Positions 46,029 to 57,614 of a stretch of DNA of 64,000 bases are shown here, piece by piece (positions within the stretch are counted from its first letter, which is position 1; every line of letters starts with the position of its first letter). The notes under the pieces are model-generated. The model did not search any database. It was not told where the DNA came from and saw only the letters and a list, made by a program, of their open reading frames with translations. The stretch is from Microstegium vimineum (taxonomy: Eukaryota > Streptophyta > Magnoliopsida > Poales > Poaceae): assembly GCA_022036555.1 (NCBI GenBank), contig CM039140.1:30004473-30068472 (forward strand). Direction: 5' to 3'. Made by a program: the position numbers and the translations under genes.

Positions 46029-47976
46029 TGAAAGGGCCTAGATGGCTAGAGGGTGGTGAATAGCCTAATAAAAATTCTACAAACCACTAGAGCAAAGGTT
46101 AGAAAAACCACTAGAGAGAAGCTTTTTGCTCTAGCTCTACTAGGGGTGCAAAGCCACCTATCCAAGCAATTCTAGTTAACTAAGTGCCTATCACACAATA
46201 CAAAAAACCTAAGGCACTAAGCTCAAGCTAGCAAGAACAACTAACAAGAGAAACTAACTAGCAAGCTAAGTAAACAAGATAAGGAAGAAAGTAAATGCAA
46301 AGGATAGAGGTGATTGTTATACCGATGCCTTGTGATGTAGGGATGACAATATGAGAGATCAATCACAATGAGAACCAAAGAGTAGCTGGGAGATAAGATG
46401 ACACAATGATTTTTCTCCCGAGGTTCACTTGGTTGCCACCAAGATAGTCCCCGTTGTGTCGACTACTCAAATGGTGATTCGGTGGCTAATAGGCAATCAC
46501 AAGCCTAGCCCACTACCCGGGCGCCACAAGAATCCGCTCAAATGAGAGTAACTCAATGACACGAGCAATTCGCTAGAGTTACCCTTTAACGCTCCATCGA
46601 GGTGGGTACAAGCCCTCTCACAATCGATGAAGCCGGTCACGAACAATCACCAACACGTGCCGAAGCTTCTCCACAATCGCCAAGCCGTCTAGGTGTTGGC
46701 AAACACCAAGAATAACAAGAAATCCCGCGGTGATGACGATGGCCAAGTGCCACTAAGATGCAATGCAATGATCAAGAACTTGGTTCACTCAAACTCTCAT
46801 GAATTAGCAAGCAAAGCAAATAGAGATGAGTTGGGGGCTTTCTCAAGCAAGCACAAAGAGTGAGAATGAATAGGAGGTGCAAGAGCTACCCCTAGAGGCC
46901 GGCCAAAACATATATAAAGCCCACACCAAAGAGCTAGCCGTTTGCCTCCTCCTCCTTGCTTTCCCGCATGACTCCGGACGCAACATGTATGGGGTCCGGA
47001 CCAATGGTGGCGTCCAGACCCTTCATCGACCGAGTTGCAGCGCCTCTGTCTTCATGTCCGGATGCATCCTCCAGACGCGCGAAGCTTGGTGTCCGGACCA
47101 ATGCGCCTGCATTCGGTCTGTCTACCTTTTGAAACCTGTCATTCGCGCCTTCACCAGGAGCTGTCGTGTGTCTCGGGACGCTGTGAATAGTTGGGGGTCC
47201 GGACCATCGCGCCTTGCGTCCGGATCCTTTGCAGAAAGAGTCCAGAGAGCACCAAACCTCCGGACGCTCGTCTGGAGTTGAGCGTCCGGACAACACCTTG
47301 CGTCCGGACCTCATGCAGAGAGGTTCTAGAGAGCTCCACCACTCCGGACGGTTGTCTGGAGCCTGCGTCTGGACAGACATCAGCGTCCGGATCTCCTGTG
47401 CGCCGAGGCCGAGCCTTAGGGTTAGCTTCCGGATGTTGTTGCAATGGTCCAGACAACGCTTTGCTCAGTGTTCGGATCTGCGTCCGAAGCTCTTTCTTAT
47501 TCCAAACCAAGCTGCCTCTTCTTCTCCATGCTTCCAAGTGCTAACACCTTGTGATCCAACACTTGTTCTCCTGTGTTAGCCTTTGTATTGAATTATCTTC
47601 GAATTGTTTCATATTTTTAGTGTCACTTAGGTTCATTTTAAGATATGTAATGCAAACCTAGTGGCACATGATAACCCTAATCGAAACGAATTTTACCTTT
47701 TTGATAGTATGGCTATCTATCCTAAAGGTGATCGCACTCTCTATAGTGTCTTGATCACTAAACCAAAAATGGCCCTATAATATACCTTTGCCTTGAGCCC
47801 ATTTTTGTTTTTCTCTTTCTTCTTTTCCTTAGTCCATGAAGCACTTGATCAATGTACCATTGTCATCCTTCTAGCTCCATGTGTCAAGGTGGATCACCCT
47901 AGCTAGATCATACACTTAGCAAGTAGGGTTAGTCCATAGGTGTCATCAATTAACCAAAACCAAACTTGGGCTTTCA
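46029..47976 (-). repeat. 5' LTR of the SIRE-type element
   Basis: It is 1948 bases, the partner of 33422-35369 and the same length. Within 46970-47470 it has the TCCGGA-rich block. Confidence 0.9.
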
Positions 47977-48561
47977 CTAGTTTCTACATCAACTCAGGTG
48001 GAGGATCTTGTACCAATTTCTGCATAAACTCTGTGAACTCTTTCTTAGCCTCCTCCTTTAAATAACTTGTCATTTCTTTCTTGTATCGATCACGTTTCTT
48101 GTACTCACCTTGCCACTAAGGGCTGAATCCATCTTTCCATCCTTCTTTGGATGAGAAGCCTCGAACACGGCCATGATGCTCGGGGTTACCCAGGACCTCA
48201 CTAAGGATGTCCCTCTCCCTTCGTGGCTTACATTTACCTTCCTGCTGCTTCGCTGCCACCGCAAAGATGCTCTTTGCTACTTCTTCAACCTGAGGGTCAT
48301 CAACGGACACATCTCTCTCGGTTTCCTTTGGTTTTTGAGCACGAATCCAATTCGTGGACCTTTCACCAACTTGCTTGGACAACACCGACAACCCTATCTC
48401 CTTCTTCGTAGCCTCTTCTTGCCACCATTTGGGAACTTGACGCTGATAACCACCTGTGCCTAGATGGTGGGGGTACTTATTCTTCTTAGCGAGAGCGGAG
48501 TTGGCTTCTCTTAGAGCTAAGAAGTCTGTCTCTCTCCTCTGCTCTAGAAAGACCGCCCACT
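47977..48561 (-). pseudogene. CACTA transposase_24-type (Ptta/En/Spm) protein, C-terminal part
   Basis: The motifs run in order: KWAVFLEQRRETDFLALREA, KNKYPHHLGTGGYQ, SVLSKQVGERSTNWIRAQ, VAKSIFAVAAKQQ and SEVLGNPEHHGRVRGFSS. This is the conserved order of the plant transposase family PF03004. The protein is thought to bind CACTA ends. The open frame extends to 48691, but residues upstream of KWAVFL come from the antisense of the LTR inserted at 48562. The true upstream coding part lies at 55472-56370. Downstream it continues across the SIRE insertion to 33204. Confidence 0.75.
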
Positions 48562-49965
48562 TGTGACGGAATCCCTTAATCCATACAAGATCAAGTACGG
48601 CAGTCACCGCTAAACGCGTTGACAAGCACACACAATCACCTATATGAACTAGGAAGTCCGCCAAGTGTCCCGAAAGACCTCGGTAAATCACGATACAACC
48701 CAGATCGCAAGATTAAGTAATACACATCAAATACACAGAGTTTTGCAGCGAAAAATAATATTTCAATATTGAATTTACAATTGATTAACAAAACAAGTTG
48801 TTTTGAAATGATTAGATATCATAAGTTGAAATACACTGCTAGCTTTAAATGACATCCTCCAACAAAAGCATAAAGATGAGAAGTTACTAAGAAATCACCG
48901 TGCCCATCGATAGTTAGTTACACCAACCTTTGTAGGAAAGACATTCACCTGCAACAAGGGTTAACAAACCCTGAGTACGGGAGTACTCAACAAGACTTAT
49001 CCGGCTAAAGAAATGTGGTGAATATATAAGATATGCAGGGTATTAGGATTCAAGGTATGGTTTGCCAATATCAAAGTTTTGCATAAATGAGCTTTGTATA
49101 AAACATTTGAGATTGATTCATTTCTAGTAAATAGTTACCCAAGTACCGATCGTAGTTCTGATCGATAACGTGGTAACAACCATATCCAACAAGTCATCAA
49201 GTATCCAGTTTAAGTCTCATTAACTACGATGTGGAGATCAGAGTCATGTTTCCATATCCGAGGAACACGATTATTCGAACCGATTAATCCCAGCTAGGGC
49301 TTCCTTATCACACGACATACGTAGCACTAAAGCTTGCATATGACAACATTTCTCCGGATCCTCCACCCAAGACTGGGACTCCGCCACCCGAGAGCACAGT
49401 ACACCTCCCATCCAGCCCTAGGCTACCCCTAGGCCAGGAGGGTACACATTACTCTCGCCATCTCTCCACTCCCAGTGCGGGTTAACCGTTCTCAGCATGG
49501 AATAGCCGAAGTCCATCTTCCCGAAGTATGTGACTAGTACTCCAAAGTCATGGCTCTAGACGGTCCACAACGGATGGTTCCTAATCGACACAGGCGGAAA
49601 GAACCCGCTCACAAGACCTCCACGTCTTCTGGTTCACCAACACCGTGTCCGCCCGGTCTCAGTTTATTACTCCCATCATTCTTTCCATCCATTACAAAAA
49701 CAATGAGCTTATGCTCAAAAGGAGTATCATCATAAAATTCTCAGGTGACAGAAAATCACCTGGTTTTCTTTAATATAAGCATAGCTAAGCATTTATATCA
49801 AATTTGAACTTCAACGGTATCAAGGACAAGTATTGAATAATCAAGGTAGGCTATGCATCAATTAGGTATTCATTTTACAAAAATATTTTATGCAATACTT
49901 AACCATAATTGCATTTAAAGAAACTTTGCAAAACAAGGAAGAGGGTTTAAATGCACCGGGGCTTG

Positions 49966-51607
49966 TGTTGACAGTCCTTAAATACCAAAATCAACCGTCA
50001 ACTAAACAAGGATAAGGATCTATATGAAACCAATAACTAGAAATAAGGTTTAAACTAATAGAATTCCACGAGTTTTGGTGAATGTCTGTTTCTGCAGGGG
50101 GATATCAGGAAATATAGAGAAAAGGCCCACATGTCATGTTTACATAGAGATAATTATCATTCGTACGAAAAAGAATAATCTAGAAGGTTCAAGAAGGCGC
50201 GGGAAGAAGCGAGAGGCCGAGCGGGCCCAGGGGCAGGGCGCCCGCCCTACCCCCTGGGGCGGCCGCCTTAGGGCAAGGCCCAACAGGGTCTACCTTGTGG
50301 GACCACCTCTCCACCGCCTTTGAGGTTGCATCTAAGCCCTCCATTAAGGTCGGTTTGATCCAACGGCCGACGTTCATTTGAGGAGGCTATATAAGGAAGG
50401 CCCCTGACCCTGAGGAGAAGAGCCTCTCTGACCTAATTTCATTCCATCTCAAGAGAAGAGGTCCCTGATCAAGCCCTAGAGCCACCATATCAACTAGATC
50501 TCTAGTTTAGCATAGCTATATAGGATTAGAACTAGAAGGAGTCAATCTGCAATTGGTTTCCAGATCTGTCAAGAGGATTATTGGTAATTCTCTCTCTAGT
50601 TTTTCATTGTTCTTCATTTGTTCTTCAATATTATGAATATGACTTTGCTCTACTTCATTATATTGTTTATGACTTTACTCTATTTGATTATGCTCTTAAT
50701 TATATTGTTCTTAGTTTATTATGATTATATGCTTGGCATAGTTAGATCTGAATCATATGCATGTTTAGGATCGTATAGCGTTTATCCATCAGCGTTGTGG
50801 GTAAATAATAGATATTGTGTAGGCATGGTGCCTAGACAGTATTTATCTGCGATTGTACCCTACATTCCGGATCGTGAGGTAGATCGCGGGAGTGATAGTC
50901 CTGTTGAGTCCTTTGTAGTCCTCCTCCCGTTTGTAGGGCAGGCAGAGCAGTTCTATTATGGGGAAGTGATTGCTATGTTCTTCATCTTCCTTAGTAATAC
51001 TCACTACACATGAATATCTCTTATCTCGCCATGATTGCCAAGTGTAATTGCACTAATCATAGTATACTAGACTGTATAGTTAAGAATAACTTAGGAAATA
51101 TCTTTGTAGTTCGTCCTAATTCCATGCTAATGACTTGCTAGAATATTTGTTGAGGTACTTATCATTATTTTATGTGGCTACATATATGTTGATTAGTATT
51201 TATCTTTTGTCACTATTCATTCATTATCTATATCTTATGTGACACCTTATCCTGTATTGAGTGAGATAGATGAAAACTCTCCATTACACATGCAGTGATA
51301 CTCATTAATCATCATTACTCATTCCTCATTTATTCCTTAGTATCCCTTCCCAGTGGTAAAAATATAAATAACGATACCTGGAATACTCCTGGTTAAAATG
51401 CTACATCGGTATTATCTGTGCGCTTGCAGAAACACATTTCTATTCATATTCACTTAGAGCAATTGCATATTTCAATACCGCATCTCTCTGGCATGCTGGG
51501 GATGACAACCTGGCTTAAGTGTCATGAGAGGTGGTTAACCCTTTTTGGCACCGTTATCAGAAATAGAATTATTCTACTTTTGGTAATGACGTTAAGAAGT
51601 ATCAACA
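49966..51607 (+). repeat. Nested solo LTR, TSD GCTTG
   Basis: It runs TGTTGACAGTCC to GTATCAACA, 1642 bases, flanked by perfect GCTTG (49961-49965 and 51608-51612), inside the long solo LTR. It has a TATA box at 50388 and a GC-rich stretch near 50195-50290. The family is not assigned; the TGTTGA...TCAACA ends recall the Athila-like LTR at 9819 without obvious identity. Confidence 0.9.
50388..50395 (+). promoter_or_regulatory. LTR TATA box
   Basis: TATATAAG in the nested solo LTR, in its forward orientation. Confidence 0.55.
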
Positions 51608-52554
51608 GCTTGCCTGGGTAACAACACTAGATTAGAATTGTTAGATGACGTTTGCTTGACGAAAAGCTCTGATCAACACTTGAATTCCGAGATTTACCAT
51701 CTTCTGGACTCATTCATCAAGATAGTCTTCGGGTAAAATCCATGAATACCATCTTCAGGTGAAAACCATTAATCACCGTCTTCTAAACCACTTCATCAAC
51801 TCCGTCTTCGAGTTTAACATAAACCACCACGTATGCATCTATCGTACCTTAATGAGATGCAAATATGCAAGCATATGAATGCGATGAAAAGTAGATATGA
51901 TGCTTAACAATCATGGTATGGCAAGATAACATACAAGATACACCAATGTAAGCACACACAATTACTCAAGATAAAACAAGATTATGCAAGACTCAGACAC
52001 TTTTAGCAGTTATTTAATGTTTATATCTATGACTTGTTCTTCAAAGGTTATTATCTTTGTATTTTTAGAAAGAAACTTGATTATCCCTGTCTAATGCAGA
52101 GACCATCAGACAAGTTATGTAGATACAATCAAGGAAAAGCGCACATGAAGATATCACTTTGGTGTTGTTCCATAATGGATCATGACTAGCAATCTCGATA
52201 CCAGCGTGTGCCAAGCAACACAACCTTGTGTGCGCGTCCGCCATAGGAGGCTCTCGGTTTCGTCATGACACCGTAGAGTCTAATCATGACACCATCACCA
52301 AACACACTACCAAAGTGAAATTCCAAGTGACACCGACTGGATTGTATTAACAAACTTTATAGAAGCATACTATAACACTAGTAAAACATAGGAACATGTT
52401 AAATATAGCTTATTTTCTACTTAACAGGATCATTACTTGTATCAACTAGCATGATTAAGGTGTAACAAAGATTAGTTAAGCCTTGAGTACAACTTTCCTT
52501 CACAGTCCAGTTGTATATTTATGACTTAATTAAGGATTGAAGTTTAATTAAACT

Positions 52555-52870
52555 AAATTAACCAAGTTAATAATTAAATCCAAAAGAACTAAGCAGGATT
52601 ATGATTTATCTTTAGTAAGCAAGTCCAAAGTCATCAAAGTTAATGACTTTGATTAACAAATAACCTTAAAAGTCACCCAAAGCAAGGTAATTAAGGTTTT
52701 CTAATTAATTAGTTAGTCAAGTTAACAATTATATTTAAAAGCACTGAGTAAAACATTTCATAATCACTTATCAATCAAGCCCAAAGTCATTAGGGTTAAT
52801 GACTTTAATTACAATCAATCCCGAAAGTCACTCAAACCTAGGTATTATTTAACATCTGAAAATTAAACTT
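52555..52870. repeat. Diverged tandem repeat with hairpins, period about 155
   Basis: Both units contain AAAGTCAT...ATGACTTT inverted repeats (52628-52651 and 52783-52806) followed by AAAGTCAC(C/T)CAAA. The surroundings are AT-rich. Confidence 0.6.
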
Positions 52871-54542
52871 TATCTAAATGAGCTTAACATTTGAACCTAG
52901 AATCTACATAAGATAAGCATGTGGCACAATGAATTCCATGGTTATAACATTTATCATTTAATACTTTACTTAAAACCTTATTATTACTAATTAACAATTA
53001 ACAAAACTCAGACAAAGAATTAGTTGCTAAAGGACACCATGATTATGCCCTAAGGTCATCAATCAACCCAAAAGTACAAACAAATTCTAGGGTCAACACT
53101 AATTACCTTAATTAAACTCCTTTAATTAATTAAATAAACATTTATTTACTAATTAAACTAATATGTTAAAATTCAGCTTTATTTAAATACTACCAAAATT
53201 TTTATATGGATTCATCTTAACTCTATTAGATTGCAAAATCAATTTATGATTTTTGGAACATTAAAGAACTCATGAAAATCATGGAAAACATATTTACCAT
53301 TTATTAATTAAATAAGCAATAAAAGGTGATTTTATGAACTTCTTCAAATTAAGCTCAAAATTTTTATTTAAGCTACTCAGAGCATTTATATGTGACAAAA
53401 CAATTTTCAGAATTTTTGGAGCAATATATGATTTATGAAAAATCATAGAAAGAATATTTATTAATTAAATGAGGCATTTTTAAAGCAAGCAACACATACT
53501 GAAAACAGCTATTTCATATTTTTTTTTCTACATACATCAAAGAGAATTCAAAATTATCTTGCAATTTATAGAGCTCTTAACAAATTCAAACAAAATTAAC
53601 AAAATTTGCTACTGTTTCATATCAGAAAATAGAAAAACAGCTTTGTTTTATATACGCTGACAGGGGGACGACTCGGCAGCAACACAGGACGCCGGCGACG
53701 CTCTGGTGGCCGCGCAGCTCGCCGGCGACGATCGGATTTGCTCAACCGAGCTCACAGACGCCCTCACGACCTCAACCCGCACCCCAGGCACCCTCTGGTT
53801 GGAGCCTACGAGCTCCCAAGCTCCCTCGACGGCGGTCATGGCGGAGCAGCAGCTCCGGCCAACTCACGCCGGCCAAATTAAGCCATCACCGGAAATATTA
53901 GGCACACAGCTACGTTCAGCATTACCACGCGAACGCAACGCGCTAACGGAACGAAAGCTACGCGTTCAGGATTGTTCGGACGCCGAACGCCGACGACCCG
54001 ACGGCGGCGGAATGCGGCAACGCACGCGAGCAGCACAACACAGAGCTACGCGCTCAACCGATTACAGAGAAAGGTAGAGGACCTCACCGCGGAGCTGGTT
54101 CTTGCGCTATTTCTAGCGGAGCAGCAGCAGAAAGGGGGTGCCGACGATGGGAACGATGGCGGCGGCGCGGAAGGTACTGCTTGTGGCGTTCTACGGAAAC
54201 AAGCAAGGCAAAGGATCAATTGATTAGCGCAAGAGATTCAAGGTATATCTAGGAGTACAAAACAGCAAGAACACGAGCTTGAAACTCATCCAACGGTTCT
54301 GTCCTCGCGGCGGTGGATCTCGGAGGAGTTCTGCCGGCGTTGGGGAAGAAGGGGTGACGCCGGGCAATTTGGTGGTCGTGGGGATCAACCGAATTGTTCT
54401 GGAGGTGTAATAGGTGGTGGCGGATCGGTTTCGAGTATCGGATGAAGGTGACACGGCCTGTGGTGGCTGGAAAGGCTCGCCGGAGCCGAGCTGGCGGCGG
54501 AAACAGAGGAACGAAACGGGAAGAGGGGATAAGGACGCTCGG

Positions 54543-54549
54543 ATTTATA
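54543..54549 (-). promoter_or_regulatory. Candidate TATA box of the very long LTR
   Basis: TATAAAT in minus sense, followed downstream by a GC-rich leader-like region. Confidence 0.4.
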
Positions 54550-55471
54550 CTGGAGGCTCTGGAGGCGCGCAATCGACGCGTGGGATCTACCTCGTCGCGC
54601 TGGAAGCCCTGGAAGCGCAAGAGGCTTCCCAGCGGCCAGCGCGGCAGCGGCGGTGCCGATGGCGGCGATGCCTCCCCCGCTGGCTACTGTAGCGATATTA
54701 CAGAAATGCCCCTGGTCGAAAAAACCCAAATTACTTTGAAATTTTGAACTGAACTCAGAAAAATCCAAAAATAAAAGTTTCTCAGTTTTTAAAACTATAC
54801 AACTTTGGTAAAAGGTCCATTTTCAAATTCTGTTTAGATTTTAAAATCCACTTTCAAATTCAAAATAGGATTTGAAATTAATTTTCTCCCTTTTAAATTA
54901 CTCCACATTTTTTAATAAAACTTGAAAAACTCCAAAAACAACTTTTGCTTGTATTGAAGAGTTCTAAAACTTTTATTATACACTTTTTGTCAAATTATTT
55001 TTAGTTTTTGAAATCTATTTTTGAATTTGAATTTAAACTTGAAATGCAATCACCCCTTTTGCAATTACTTTAAAAACTTGAATATAAGTTGAAAAACTTT
55101 CAACGTAGATTTTGTTAGTTTTGAAAAGATCTACAAAAAATATAATACACTCATGGTCCAATTCTCATTAGTTTTTAAATATTAAACCCCCTTAATTAGG
55201 GTTTTTGAAAAGGAATTTTCAACATTTTTATTATTGAATTTAAACACTTTTCATAGAAGAGTTAAGCACTCTAGAATTTCTATGCTCAGTCAAATAAACT
55301 TATTTATTTCTATATGCATCACATGGTGATCAAGCAAAGGCATATATAAAAAAACACAAGCAAATAAATTATTTTAATTGAATGCATTTTAGTGTGAACA
55401 ATCACGTGTATGCCATACTTATGCATATGATGATATGTCATTTTTAATAAAGTAACACCAGGGGTGTTACA

Positions 55472-56370
55472 CCACTACCCTTTAGAAATCTTGTATCTTG
55501 TTGTAGGGTCCAACCCTCTCTTCGCAAACTTGGTATTCATCTCAGACCTCCAGTTTTGGAAACTGATCGAATACTGCTTCATTGTAAAATCCTTTATCAT
55601 TGCCTCTGGTATGTTTCGAGGAAACTGGAACCTTGTCTTCATTTCATCCCAAATTCTTGTCTTGTCATCCTCCGACACACTGGATCATTGCCAAATAGTG
55701 ATGTCAAGAAGGTACCTAACATAGAAACCAATTGTGTTCCGGTACTTGGGTAGGGCCTCCTCTAGAGCTAGGGGCTGTCCAACCGAGCTGACTTCTAAGA
55801 TGGTATATACGTCATCTAGAAACCTGTTCAATCCTCTCTTGCCTCGTTTCAAACCGCTCTGCTTCCTTTTTCCTTGATCTCTCAGTACTCGCCGTCGCGG
55901 TCGGTTTGGGTGAGTCTTCGGCATGTGCCACTTCATGTTGCGAAATTAGCTCTTGCATCTGAGACAATGCCCTCTGAATATAGACATTATGAATATAATT
56001 AGGGGACATCACTTCGGGATAATTAGGGGACACCACTTCGGGATAATGATACAAACATGAAAACACGAAATAATTACCTCGTCGACTTCTGGATTATAAT
56101 CAGGGTCACGTTGCAATTCACGATGAGCCTTCCTCACTTCGGCACCCTCCATGTCGTTGCTAACGCCTTCGTATTCTGGAATAGAGGCCCTTGATGCTTG
56201 GTTTCCTTCTACATGCTCTGTGGGGTCAAATGACCCCAGGGCTTGGCCCGTTTCGTGGGTATCTTGTACTTTCTCCGTGGGGTCGGACCTGGAGCTTGTT
56301 CCGAGTGAACGGGCCCTTGTGCTTGGTCCTTGCATGGTGAACTTATCGTGGAAATCTAACATATATTAAT
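55472..56370 (-). pseudogene. CACTA transposase_24-type protein, N-terminal part
   Basis: From about 56362: a Ser/Thr-rich acidic start, RDPDYNPEVDE, a likely intron between about 56082 and 55980 (donor GAG|GTAATT; acceptor TTCAG|AGGG in minus sense), then LSQMQELISQHEVAHAED, a basic stretch, and a frame change near 55810. It then has KTRIWDEMKTRFQFP, IKDFTMKQYSISFQNW and KFAKRGLDP up to the CCACT target site. The continuation is KWAVFL at 48561. It belongs to the same gene as 47977-48561, split by the long solo LTR. Confidence 0.65.
55997..56044. repeat. 24-base tandem duplication
   Basis: AATTAGGGGACATCACTTCG plus GGAT is present twice in a row with one difference (CAT/CAC), inside the proposed CACTA intron near its acceptor. 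Confidence 0.8.
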
Positions 56371-56524
56371 AACTACATCATTACATACATTAAAATAAAA
56401 TATTATTAGTTATAAAGGATAAACACAAATTAGTACATACAATCTATCACTTTGCTACATTTATAATACCCACGAATAAAACGAATATATATTATCCAAT
56501 GACATATATAATATCCATGAATAT
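56371..56524. other. AT-rich stretch, probable CACTA intron or upstream region
   Basis: No coding sequence or clear signal was seen. It lies between the CACTA N-terminal exon and a copia LTR fragment. Confidence 0.4.
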
Positions 56525-56671
56525 ATTAGGTTGAGTGACTTAGACCTATTAGGCTAGCTTTGGGTGGCTTCACAACCCCAAGTAGGCTAGCGCAAAATTC
56601 GTTGAGTGTTGTGTGTAGTTTTTAAATTAGGCTATTCACACCCCCTCTAACCATTGCATAGGACCTTTCAG
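56525..56671 (+). repeat. SIRE-type LTR end fragment
   Basis: The last 45 bases (TTAGGCTATTCACACCCCCT to AGGACCTTTCA) match the reverse complement of the SIRE LTR start at 33422. The upstream part is only loosely similar. The fragment is truncated on its left. Confidence 0.6.
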
Positions 56672-57614
56672 AAGGGAGGGGGGCCAGCGGTGGCGCATGG
56701 CGGAGGGCGAAGGGCGGCGGTCGCGGCTGCCTCCTCTCACGGACAAGACGTTTGCTTGTGACATAGTCCAAAGTTGAATAAAGGGTAGCACCTATGCAAC
56801 TAGCAAAATATCCACCGGAGCGTCCAGTGTCCCTTTAATTTGTGCAGACAGCAGGCCAATGTGCTATTTAGTGTTGGGGTATATATACCCCATGGCTTGC
56901 TCTCATCTCTTGCCTTTGCTCATTCCATCAGCTAAGAGACACCTTGGGAGTGTGAGAGAGAGAGAGCAAGAGCCCTAGGAGTGAGATTTGAGAATCCTTT
57001 ATTTAGAGCCCTCATTAATGAGTTCCAAGAGTTCAAGTGTGCATCCATCCATCTCATGAGGCTTGAGTGAGTCAAGTGAGAGTTCTAGCTTGTTACTCTT
57101 GGTGATCGACATCACCTAGATGGTTTGGTGGCGATCGGAAGCATGGTGATCATCCGGAGCTTGTGGATGGCCCTTCTCCAAGACTTGTGATCTGTTGTGG
57201 GCAATTCACGAAGACGGAGCAGCGAAGAATCATCCCGTAGTGAGCACTCGGTCCTTGCGCAGATCGAGGGGGAGCGATACCCTTGCGCGGGTGCTCCAAC
57301 AAGGACTAGGGGGAGTGTCGACTCCTCGATATCTCGGCAAAACGTCGTCATGTCAACATACTTCTTCCTCCTTCCTCTTACTTACCGCAATTATTTTCAA
57401 GCATTACTTTCCGCACTTGTTTCATACTTGATTGATTAAAATTGCATAGGGTGTTCTTCCATTCTTTGAATTGCTACTCGCTTTCTAGCTAGGAAACACC
57501 TTTGTAGGCACGTGGGGGAATTGGCAATTGCTTAGGATTTAATTTTCACATTAGAAATTTAAATAAGCCCAATTCAAACCCCCCCCCCCTCTCTTGGGCA
57601 TCTTGATCGTTTCA
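56672..57614 (+). repeat. Ty1/copia LTR, left-truncated
   Basis: It ends CTCTTGGGCATCTTGATCGT and then TTCA after a C-rich run. It contains the copia U5 signature AGCGATACCCTTGCGCGGG and GTGTCGACTC. A TATA region forms the palindrome GGGGTATATATACCCC (56876-56891). No matching TG start was found; the left limit is uncertain (56672-56760). No PBS follows at 57615, so it is a fragment or solo remnant. Confidence 0.6.

Larger units (their letters stand above)
33422..47976 (-). mobile_element. SIRE/Maximus-type Ty1/copia retrotransposon
   Basis: The two LTRs (33422-35369 and 46029-47976) are each 1948 bases. On the minus strand the order is 5' LTR, primer site (46013-46026), gag, protease, integrase, RT, RNase H, polypurine tract (35370-35386) and 3' LTR. 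Integrase is interrupted by two solo LTRs (38625-41806, 41987-43229). The flanks CCAGTT (left) and CTAGTT (right) look like a target duplication with one change. It lies inside the CACTA gene. Protease before integrase before RT is the copia order; the gag with a long acidic tail is typical of the SIRE lineage. Confidence 0.85.
48562..55471 (-). repeat. Very long solo LTR (about 5.3 kb without its nested insertion), TSD CCACT
   Basis: It runs TGTGACGGAATCCC to CAGGGGTGTTACA on the plus strand, flanked by perfect CCACT (48557-48561 and 55472-55476), inside CACTA coding sequence. Removing the nested LTR (49966-51612) leaves about 5263 bases. I see no PBS, PPT or pol inside, so I read it as a solo LTR. 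In minus sense a TATAAA lies at 54544-54549 followed by a GC-rich leader to about 53640. AT-rich diverged tandem units occur at 52555-52870. A composite with unrecognised internal sequence remains possible. Confidence 0.75.

Noticed and set aside
48562..48691. N-terminal 43 residues of the open frame at 48116-48691 as transposase
   Set aside because: They are antisense of the LTR that starts at 48562; the real upstream coding part lies at 55472 onward.
53648..54768. GC-rich open frames suggesting a host gene
   Set aside because: The stretch lies inside the long solo LTR, follows a TATA box in minus sense and matches the leader layout of other LTRs; no recognisable domain.
56756..57431. Small open frames around 57.1-57.4 kb
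   Set aside because: They fall in the U5 part of a copia LTR with its known AGCGATACCCTTGCGCGGG word; not coding.
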